Part shown: positions 1-5,808 of the stretch, piece by piece
Layout: each line of letters begins with the position of its first letter
Numbering within the stretch: the first letter of the stretch is position 1
Notes under the pieces: model-generated
What the model saw: the letters and a program-made list of their open reading frames with translations, nothing else
Database searches by the model: none
Told to the model about the DNA's origin: nothing
Position numbers and translations under genes: made by a program
Origin: an uncultured Desulfuromonadales bacterium
GTDB taxonomy: Bacteria; Desulfobacterota; Desulfuromonadia; Desulfuromonadales; Geopsychrobacteraceae
Length of the DNA stretch: 39,779 nucleotides
Reading direction: 5' to 3'
NCBI GenBank assembly: GCA_947259685.1
Contig: CAMYNC010000011.1
Location: 1 to 39,779, forward strand

Positions 1-996
1 AGTGGTAACCCGACCCGCGATGTGCTTGAGGATGCCTTAGCGCAACTTGAAGGTGGCACGCGCGGCCTGGCCTTTTCTTCCGGAATGGCGGCGTTGACCA
101 CCCTGTTTCTACATTTTTCTAGTGGCGATCACCTGGTGGTCTCCGAGGATCTCTACGGTGGTACTTACCGAGTGCTTGATCAAGTGTTCGGGAAATTTGG
201 TCTCACTGCAACCTATGTCGATACCACTGACACGGTTGCTGTCGAAGCGGCGCTGACTTCTTCCACCAAGGCACTGCTGGTTGAAACACCGGGCAATCCC
301 TTGCTCGGTGTCGCCGATATAAGCGCTCTGGCCATTTTATGCAAAGAACGTCGGTTGCTGTTTATCGTCGATAACACCTTTCTTACCCCAGCTCTGCAAC
401 GGCCACTGGAACTCGGGGCTGATATTATCGTTCATTCGGCCACTAAGTATCTCGGTGGTCACAGTGACCTCTGCGCCGGGGCGCTGGTCGCTAAAGATGA
501 AGCCATGGGTGAACGGCTCTATTTTCTCCAGAATTCGACCGGTGCGATTCCCTCACCCCAGGACTGCTGGTTGTTGATCCGCAGTTTGAAAACCTTGCCG
601 ATACGGATGAATCAACACTGTGCTGCGGCGCAGCAGGTAGCCGAGTGGTTGGTTCAACAACCGCAGGTTGAGAAGGTCTACTATCCGGGCTTGCCGGAAC
701 ACCCAGGGCATGCCCTGACCAAAGTGCAGGCCGCTGGCTTTGGTGGGATGCTCTCTTTTAGGGTCCGCAGTGCGCAGCTGGCTGAACAGCTGTTGGAAAG
801 ACTGAAGCTAATCTCTTTTGCTGAAAGTCTCGGAGGGGTTGAGTCATTGATGACCCTGCCGGCGGTGCAGACCCACGGTGATATTCCCGAAGCGGAACGC
901 CAGCGGCTTGGAATCTGTAATTGCCTGCTGCGACTTTCGGTTGGCTTGGAGGATCCAAACGATCTGATCTCCGATCTTGAGCAGGCCCTGAAGTAA
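1..996 (+). CDS. Trans-sulfuration family PLP enzyme (cystathionine synthase/lyase type), 5' partial
   Basis: This is the C-terminal 331 residues of a Cys/Met-metabolism PLP-dependent enzyme (MetB/MetC/CGL family), acting in cytosolic sulfur amino acid metabolism. The frame is open from base 1 and begins inside the conserved SGNPTR motif; roughly the first 50 residues of a usual ~380-residue enzyme lie outside the window. The GTG at 22 is internal and is not the true start. Visible landmarks are the SSGMAA turn that binds the PLP phosphate, the DNTFLTP strand with its cofactor aspartate, and HSATKYLGGHSD, whose lysine (codon 445-447) forms the Schiff base. The C-terminal ESLGG and THGDIPEAER motifs are usual for the family. 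Whether it is a gamma-synthase, beta-lyase or gamma-lyase cannot be told by eye. The class call is very secure. Confidence 0.93.
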   Translation, partial: SGNPTRDVLEDALAQLEGGTRGLAFSSGMAALTTLFLHFSSGDHLVVSEDLYGGTYRVLDQVFGKFGLTATYVDTTDTVAVEAALTSSTKALLVETPGNPLLGVADISALAILCKERRLLFIVDNTFLTPALQRPLELGADIIVHSATKYLGGHSDLCAGALVAKDEAMGERLYFLQNSTGAIPSPQDCWLLIRSLKTLPIRMNQHCAAAQQVAEWLVQQPQVEKVYYPGLPEHPGHALTKVQAAGFGGMLSFRVRSAQLAEQLLERLKLISFAESLGGVESLMTLPAVQTHGDIPEAERQRLGICNCLLRLSVGLEDPNDLISDLEQALK

Positions 997-1028
997 TTGA
1001 AACTACCCCTTTATCGTTGTGCATTTTC

Positions 1029-1049
1029 TTCGCTATAGAAAATAGCGAA
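1029..1049. repeat. Short inverted repeat after the PLP enzyme
   Basis: Eight-base arms TTCGCTAT (1029-1036) and ATAGCGAA (1042-1049) flank a 5-nt loop, 33 bases after the PLP enzyme stop codon. No T-run follows on either strand, so it is a poor intrinsic terminator. It could be a weak 3'-end structure or an operator for the following gene. Confidence 0.35.
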
Positions 1050-1178
1050 AATATCTGGGATGACTAAGGAGACTGAAGCCGTCGATGGGAATACTCAACT
1101 CCCCAGTTCGCAAGAACTTGTGATATCCTGCCAAACTTCTTAGGGAAACAACGCTTATCAATATTTAGAGGGAGTTTG

Positions 1179-2978
1179 ATGAACGACATGTCGATAGGGG
1201 AAGAGGTTTCCAGTGAAATGAATGTCGGCGGGCAACTTTCTGAATTGCTCTCGCAGGCTGTTGACTGTCTGGCTGCACTTGGTGGCGACTATGCAGGCAG
1301 TGCAGCGGAGTTACAGCTGCTGCTACAGCGCCTGGCTGAAGGACGTTTTCATCTGGCGGTTCTTGGTCAGTTTAAGCGGGGCAAAAGCACCCTGCTGAAT
1401 GCGCTGCTCGGCGATGATCTGCTGCCGACCGACATTTTACCGGTGACGGCGATACCAACCTTTATCCTCGGCGGCGACCAAGTTCGGGCGACGGTTATCT
1501 TTAGCGATCAGCGAGACCCGGTCAACTGTTTACCCGAAACGGGGAGATCACTCGGCGATTTACTTGCTGAATATGTCACCGAAGCCGGCAATCCGCATAA
1601 TCAGCGGCAGGTGGAGCGGGTGGAAATCACCCATCCTGCACAGCTGCTCGGACAGGGCGTCGTGCTGATCGATACCCCCGGCATCGGTTCAACCCTGAAG
1701 CATAACACCGAAGTTGCCCATCAGATTCTGCCGCACTGCGATGCCGCTCTGTTTCTGGTTTCGCCGGATCCGCCAATTACCGAAATGGAGCTGGAATATC
1801 TTGGAAAAATTCAGCAGCAGCTGCCCCGGACCTTCTTCCTGCTGAATAAGGTCGATTTTCTTGATGATGCCGAAAAGGTAGCCTCTTTACGTTTTTTATC
1901 CGAGCAACTCACTCCTTTTTGTGCCGGTGAGCCGCAGATTCTGCCTATTTCTGCCCGCCAGGGGCTAAGGTCCCGTTTAGCCAAGGAACAGTCTGGCTGG
2001 GTAAGTAGCGGTATGCAGCAGGTCGAGGAGAATCTGATCGATTTTTTTGCCCGGGGAAAACAGCAAATCTTACAGCAGGCCCTGGCGGGTAAGTCGGCCA
2101 AGCTGGTCAACGATAATATTATCCAACTGCAGTTGTCGCTTGCTGCATTGACCCTGCCGGTTGCTGAACTGGAAAAACGGATCGAGCAATTCCGGCAGTC
2201 GTTGCCGGCAGTGGAGCGCGAAAGAAAGGCTGCCGCTGATGTTCTTTCCGGCGACTTAAAACGGGCGATCGAAAAGCTGCATGCTGAAGTTGATCGGGTG
2301 CGTGAACAGGCCAAGCAGCAGATTTCTACCAGGGTCGCTGGCATTCTTGACTCTGTGGAGGACCCTGAAGAGATGGAGCGGCAGGTGCACCGTTCCCTGG
2401 CTGGAGAGATCCCGCAATTTTTCGCCCCGGCCATGAGTGCTGTTACAGAGGCCGTTCGACTGGAAGCGACTGAACTGCTGAGCCTGAATCAGCAGCGCAG
2501 CAACCAGCTGATCGAGCAGGTGCGGCAAACCGCAGCCAACCTGTTTGAGATCCCTCACCAAGCTCCTTCTGTAGGAGAGGCCCGTGCTGAATTAGCTCTG
2601 GCTGGCTGGAATACCGACCTGTTTATCTCTGATATGGATCCGCTCGGCCAGCGGCTGGCGCGAAAATTATTCACCCGCAAGTTTCGCCGCCGGCGGACGG
2701 TGAAGCGTTTGCGTGAAGAATCCCGCAAACTGGTCAGTCAGAATGTTGAACAGATCAGCTGGACCTTGCGCCGCAGTCTGGAGGAGAACTTTCGAAAATT
2801 TGGCATTGAGCTGGATGGGCAGTTGAAAAAAAACATCGCCGCAACCCGCAATGCGATGGAAGTTGCTTTGGTGCAACGGGAAAATCATTCTCAGCAAAGT
2901 GTCGGTGAAGAAGTTCGGTTGACTCAGGCGCTGAAAAAATTGCAAGGAATTGACCAGAAGCTGGGGCAGATTTGTTAA
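1179..2978 (+). CDS. Bacterial dynamin-like GTPase
   Basis: This 599-residue protein belongs to the dynamin superfamily, large GTPases that remodel or survey membranes. The G domain is clear: P-loop GQFKRGKS at residues 63-70, DTPG at 165-168 and NKVD at 223-226, with a plausible G2 threonine in the VTAIPT segment (about 90-94). The rest is mostly predicted helix, as expected for the stalk of bacterial dynamin-like proteins, and carries a strongly basic stretch (KLFTRKFRRRRTVKR) that might touch phospholipid. No transmembrane segment is obvious. ATG at 1179 is chosen because GAGGGAG at 1168-1174 is properly spaced from it; the in-frame TTG at 1176 is too close. Bacterial dynamins often occur as adjacent pairs, but here there is one copy. 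Its cellular role cannot be inferred from the neighbours. Confidence 0.88.
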   Translation: MNDMSIGEEVSSEMNVGGQLSELLSQAVDCLAALGGDYAGSAAELQLLLQRLAEGRFHLAVLGQFKRGKSTLLNALLGDDLLPTDILPVTAIPTFILGGDQVRATVIFSDQRDPVNCLPETGRSLGDLLAEYVTEAGNPHNQRQVERVEITHPAQLLGQGVVLIDTPGIGSTLKHNTEVAHQILPHCDAALFLVSPDPPITEMELEYLGKIQQQLPRTFFLLNKVDFLDDAEKVASLRFLSEQLTPFCAGEPQILPISARQGLRSRLAKEQSGWVSSGMQQVEENLIDFFARGKQQILQQALAGKSAKLVNDNIIQLQLSLAALTLPVAELEKRIEQFRQSLPAVERERKAAADVLSGDLKRAIEKLHAEVDRVREQAKQQISTRVAGILDSVEDPEEMERQVHRSLAGEIPQFFAPAMSAVTEAVRLEATELLSLNQQRSNQLIEQVRQTAANLFEIPHQAPSVGEARAELALAGWNTDLFISDMDPLGQRLARKLFTRKFRRRRTVKRLREESRKLVSQNVEQISWTLRRSLEENFRKFGIELDGQLKKNIAATRNAMEVALVQRENHSQQSVGEEVRLTQALKKLQGIDQKLGQIC

Positions 2979-2993
2979 CCTGGTTTAGGATAG

Positions 2994-3021
2994 CGGAAAA
3001 TTAATACTTCTGATTTTTCCG
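2994..3021. terminator. Weak terminator-like hairpin after the dynamin-like gene
   Basis: Arms CGGAAAA (2994-3000) and TTTTCCG (3015-3021) form a 7-bp stem with a 14-nt loop, 16 bases after the stop codon. The T-tract lies inside the right arm rather than after it, so termination strength is doubtful. It lies between this gene and the convergent minus-strand cluster. Confidence 0.3.
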
Positions 3022-3078
3022 TGGCCTCAGGGGTGATTGGCGTTATGGGTAGTGATTCAGAGTTGATCTGACGGCCAT

Positions 3079-3429
3079 TCAATTTACCGGTCGCACACTG
3101 ACGAGGACTTGAACCGAATGTTGATTGGTTGGTATTGGATAGTTCTGCATGGTTATATAGTCCCCAGAAGTTATTTCCCTGTTCCCACTGACATCGACAT
3201 GGACTGTAAGGCTATACCTTTCGCGTTCATCGAGCGCTGGGAATTTCATTGAAAAAGGGATAGGGCTCGGGCCTTCAGTTCTCATGGATATGCCATTTAA
3301 CGCCTTTTCAGCGACAATCTGCGATGGCGCATCAGCAAGGCTTACATTCTCAAGGCGAAGGTATATGGTGGCGTTCGAAAATGAGGAGGTAAGTTGTTCG
3401 AAAATTATTTTACCCTCAATAACTGACAA
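3079..3429 (-). CDS. YscW/YbaY-like small protein (PF09619-type), third gene of the astacin cluster
   Basis: This 116-residue protein resembles the YbaY/YscW family (PF09619), small beta-sandwich proteins usually found as periplasmic lipoproteins; YscW itself is a pilotin for type III secretion. Family-like features are an N-terminal IEGKIIFEQL strand, a central LENVSLADAPSQIVAEK segment, the IPFSMKF turn followed by ERYSLTVHVDV, and a C-terminal strand rich in Val. Unlike the usual members it has no signal peptide or lipobox. The start is a TTG (3427-3429) with AAAGG upstream; the frame stays open for 15 more codons upstream but shows no ATG or GTG. It follows the acidic repeat gene after 146 bp that contain a strong hairpin (3483-3516). 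Family assignment is by remembered pattern only, so moderate confidence. Confidence 0.6.
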   Translation of the reverse strand: MSVIEGKIIFEQLTSSFSNATIYLRLENVSLADAPSQIVAEKALNGISMRTEGPSPIPFSMKFPALDERERYSLTVHVDVSGNREITSGDYITMQNYPIPTNQHSVQVLVSVRPVN

Positions 3430-3482
3430 AATTGGCCGCCTTTCGATCCGAGTTGATCCCCTCTGTTTCGAAATTTAAGTGG

Positions 3483-3516
3483 GCCGTCTGCAGGTTATTC
3501 GCTGCCTGCAGACGGC
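3483..3516 (-). repeat. Strong 12-bp hairpin between the acidic-repeat gene and the YscW-like gene
   Basis: GCCGTCTGCAGG (3483-3494) and CCTGCAGACGGC (3505-3516) are perfect inverted repeats with a 10-nt loop. On the minus strand the hairpin is 59 bases after the acidic-repeat stop codon and 53 bases before the TTG start of the next gene. No T-run follows on the minus strand, so an mRNA-stabilising or attenuating intercistronic structure is more likely than a full terminator. Confidence 0.6.
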
Positions 3517-3575
3517 AACTGGGGACAACATTTAGTATATTTTAGCTTAGTTTTCCAGGCCTGTCCTACTGTCCC

Positions 3576-3983
3576 TTAAGCTTGATCTGGAGTTTCCAAG
3601 CCATCGCCCTCAAGCTCCTCCACCAGGGCATCAGGAGGACTGCCGACATCCAAGGGTTTCTCCTCTGAGCCTTCCTCAGCATATGGGGTTTCGACAGGGA
3701 CCTCTTCCAATTCCTCAACAAGCGACTCTGGCGGTCCGCCTGCGCTCATCGCTACCTCGGCAGGCGTTTCAGCTAGCTCAAGATCCTCGCAGCTGCAACT
3801 GCCCATCTCAATTTCCTCCATGAGCGAGGCCGGAACAGCTCCGCCATCAAGGTGTTCCTCCGCATTCCCCTCTGCTAGGTTGGGGACTTCAAGGAATCCT
3901 TCTTCTATCTCCTCGACGAGAACCGTCGGTGGGCCTCCCGTGTCGAGGTACGTTTGTCTCTCCTGCTGTTTGTCTTCAGCCAT
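3576..3983 (-). CDS. Very acidic protein with four copies of a G-x-P-P-x-x-L-V-E-E-L/I-E motif
   Basis: This 135-residue protein is extremely rich in Glu and has no recognised domain, signal peptide or membrane segment. It consists of four degenerate units with the core G-[GSA]-[PV]-P-x-x-L-[VM]-E-E-[IL]-E, cores near residues 16-27, 48-59, 82-93 and 114-125; three of the units end in a VP or TP step about five residues after the core. The second copy is the most divergent and holds the only cysteines, a CSC pair at 63-65. The start is supported by AAGGAG lying directly after the astacin stop codon, 15 bp upstream, so the two genes are almost certainly co-translated. I infer a partner role (inhibitor, substrate or multi-unit peptide precursor) from position alone. 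I recognise no known family. Confidence 0.75.
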   Translation of the reverse strand: MAEDKQQERQTYLDTGGPPTVLVEEIEEGFLEVPNLAEGNAEEHLDGGAVPASLMEEIEMGSCSCEDLELAETPAEVAMSAGGPPESLVEELEEVPVETPYAEEGSEEKPLDVGSPPDALVEELEGDGLETPDQA

Positions 3984-3998
3984 TTCTACATTCTCCTT

Positions 3999-5111
3999 TT
4001 AACGCAACCAGCCTCTGACATGATAACGTGCCTCGACGCTGACATTGTAATTTACGAGGTTTTTCACGCAGATGAAATACTTGATGTATTTATCGGACTG
4101 CCTGGTGGCCTTTATCGTCCACTCGATTTGTGGTCCAGCATCACGCGGAGGGCTCAAAGGGGCCACGACCCAGTCCACGTGCCAGTGCGCCGGCCAGCTA
4201 TGGGTAAACCAACACTGAGTTGCGCCGGCCCTGACGGTGCCCTTGAACTGAACACCCAGCCAGGTGCGTGAGGGTTCGCAGTTGGGGTACATAGCCCGGA
4301 CAGCAGCGATATCCCCAGCGCTGAGGCCGCTTCTTTGGCCGATGGTTGCGCCGCTTTGCAAGGGGACGATGGTCGGTTGACCGTTGCGAGAAAAGGCGTG
4401 TGTACCGTAGTGCATGATCGATCTGTAATCATACCGGCCATAATCATCGCCGTCGGTGATGTGCTGATTGAAATTGCTTACCGCACTTGGAGTGATATTT
4501 TGATAATTGATCCTGACGAAACTGTTCCGGTCCTCCCGACTTTGTTCGTGCCAAAGCCCCACAGCATGACCGATTTCGTGGATTGTGCTGCCGGTACCAC
4601 AACCAGCGGCCAAACCGAGGTCTTGCTTGCCGCCCCGCATGCCCACGTATGACCAGCAGCCATTCGATGGCTTGAAGTTCACATAATTGGGATAACTGCT
4701 CGCGTTACCGCTGGTTCGCCGCACGAACCGGAGGCGGGTCTTCTGTTGCCAATGGGCAATGGCGTCAGTAACCCGACGCTGATTGGGGAGGCTTGGGTCG
4801 ATGGTGTATGGTATGAGGCAGCGAGGCCAACGATAACGTTGGCCGGTAATACCAACCCCGAATTCAACACCCTCGGGAATCTCTCCAGAATCCGCAGCGG
4901 CTTGATCGGCTTCTTTTAGTATCATATCGGCGAGTTGGTCCATCTCTTCAGCGGTACCTAAAACGATGTCACCCTCGAAAACGGCAAGGCCATCAACGAC
5001 TGCATACTCGATCGGTTTGGAACCAAAATTAATGCCAGTGATGAAACCTTTCTTAATTATTTCACTTCCCAACATCTCTTCCTTACACATTTTTTGTTGA
5101 TCATCATTCAT
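3999..5111 (-). CDS. Pro-astacin zinc metalloprotease (M12A) with FxGDI latency motif
   Basis: This is a 370-residue astacin-family endopeptidase. The catalytic signature HEIGHAVGLWHEQ gives zinc ligands H178, H182 and H188 and general base E179; the Met-turn SIMHY supplies M233 and the astacin-specific Tyr235. Cysteines 98/278 and 152/171 match the two disulfides of the astacin fold. The N-terminal ~85 residues are a propeptide carrying FEGDI (45-49), the FxGDI aspartate-switch of animal pro-astacins in which the Asp caps the zinc. A further ~90-residue C-terminal beta-rich domain of unknown function follows C278. No signal peptide is visible, odd for a disulfide-containing protease. The ATG is preceded by AGGGG with good spacing. 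It heads a three-gene minus-strand operon with the acidic-repeat and YscW-like genes. Confidence 0.93.
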   Translation of the reverse strand: MNDDQQKMCKEEMLGSEIIKKGFITGINFGSKPIEYAVVDGLAVFEGDIVLGTAEEMDQLADMILKEADQAAADSGEIPEGVEFGVGITGQRYRWPRCLIPYTIDPSLPNQRRVTDAIAHWQQKTRLRFVRRTSGNASSYPNYVNFKPSNGCWSYVGMRGGKQDLGLAAGCGTGSTIHEIGHAVGLWHEQSREDRNSFVRINYQNITPSAVSNFNQHITDGDDYGRYDYRSIMHYGTHAFSRNGQPTIVPLQSGATIGQRSGLSAGDIAAVRAMYPNCEPSRTWLGVQFKGTVRAGATQCWFTHSWPAHWHVDWVVAPLSPPRDAGPQIEWTIKATRQSDKYIKYFICVKNLVNYNVSVEARYHVRGWLR

Positions 5112-5143
5112 AGCTCATCCCCTATGGAAGATTTTTTAAGGTC

Positions 5144-5166
5144 AAAAGGTGCCCATTGCACCTTTT
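5144..5166. repeat. Perfect 9-bp inverted repeat in the astacin leader
   Basis: AAAAGGTGC (5144-5152) and GCACCTTTT (5158-5166) flank a 5-nt loop and end 33 bases upstream of the astacin ATG. The shape, A-tract, GC core and T-tract, is that of a bidirectional terminator; on the minus strand TTTTGACCTT follows the core. It may therefore attenuate or gate expression of the protease operon, or be an operator. Confidence 0.55.
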
Positions 5167-5338
5167 ACGGTAGGCGAACTCACCTTATTGTTTCGAAGAC
5201 AGTGGCTGAAAACCTCACCGCCTCTGACTTCTGAAATATTTTTTTGAGCAATCTTTTTTTTGCGCTGCAAAATATTTCCCTAAAAACTTCACCTCCTCTC
5301 ATCACTAGCGAAGAATTAGGTGGGTCGCCGATTCTCTT

Positions 5339-5398
5339 ATGCAAAAGAACTTTGCCAAGCGACAGATGGCCTGGTTCCTTTTGCATTTGCTTTTTTTT
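5339..5398 (+). terminator. Long hairpin followed by T8, orphan terminator-like element
   Basis: ATGCAAAAG (5339-5347) pairs with CTTTTGCAT (5378-5386), then AAC/GTT and GCCA/TGGC continue the stem inward with small bulges, and TTGCTTTTTTTT follows to 5398. It reads as a plus-strand intrinsic terminator, but no plus-strand gene lies upstream. It could end a small RNA starting between about 5170 and 5330, or be a relic. Confidence 0.4.
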
Positions 5399-5770
5399 AA
5401 AGCAGGGGCGGTTACGGATGGCTTACGGATTTGGAATACGTGGAAAATTTGTTGAAAACATTAAATAGTCGGAATTTCGTGAGATCGGAGCAAAAAGAAG
5501 AGGTAGGAGAATTGTTTTATCTCACCGCAGAAACGGTGGTTGGCAAGGTCGTTGTCGCCTCAGTTCTATCAAGCGGTATTTGATCGCAATTCGTCTTTGG
5601 ATGACCTTTTTTTGTTCCGGGTTGGGTGAACGATTCCGTTTGGGTTCCGGTTGCGGGTTTTACGTGCCGACAGACTGTTCGCGTGATTGAAACAACCAAG
5701 GTCGTCTTAACAATTAGTAAGTTGAAAGGAAGGAGTGAATTATTGACTATTAATGCTTTGAGGGAGGTCG

Positions 5771-5803
5771 AAAAAAAAGCCGGATCGAAATTCGATCCGG
5801 CTT
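5771..5803 (-). terminator. Intrinsic terminator of the RNase E gene
   Basis: A 13-bp inverted repeat (5777-5789 with 5791-5803, core GCCGGATCGAA) is followed on the minus strand by a run of eight T residues (complement of A5771-A5778). It starts only 5 bases after the RNase E stop codon. Stem length, GC core and T-run make this one of the clearest terminators in the window. Confidence 0.9.
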
Positions 5804-5808
5804 GGCTT

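Larger units (their letters stand above)
5112..5808. other. 697-bp gene-free AT-rich stretch between the astacin and RNase E genes
   Basis: No convincing gene is present. The short frames here (for example 5180-5386 minus and 5626-5823 plus) lack family resemblance and good ribosome binding sites. The stretch holds a 9-bp hairpin just upstream of the astacin gene, a larger hairpin followed by eight T residues (5339-5398), and the RNase E terminator (5771-5803). 5399-5770 shows nothing I can name. It is visibly richer in A and T than the flanking genes. Confidence 0.6.

Noticed and set aside
5180..5468. Two overlapping short frames (5180-5386 minus, 5244-5468 plus) in the astacin/RNase E spacer
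   Set aside because: No convincing start signals, no recognisable composition, and both overlap inverted repeats.
5112..5808. Possible c-di-GMP/cGAMP (GEMM) riboswitch, suggested by the GGDEF protein in the window
   Set aside because: I looked for the conserved GEMM core in this and the other spacers (8416-8945, 31450-31930, 34295-34672) and found no match.
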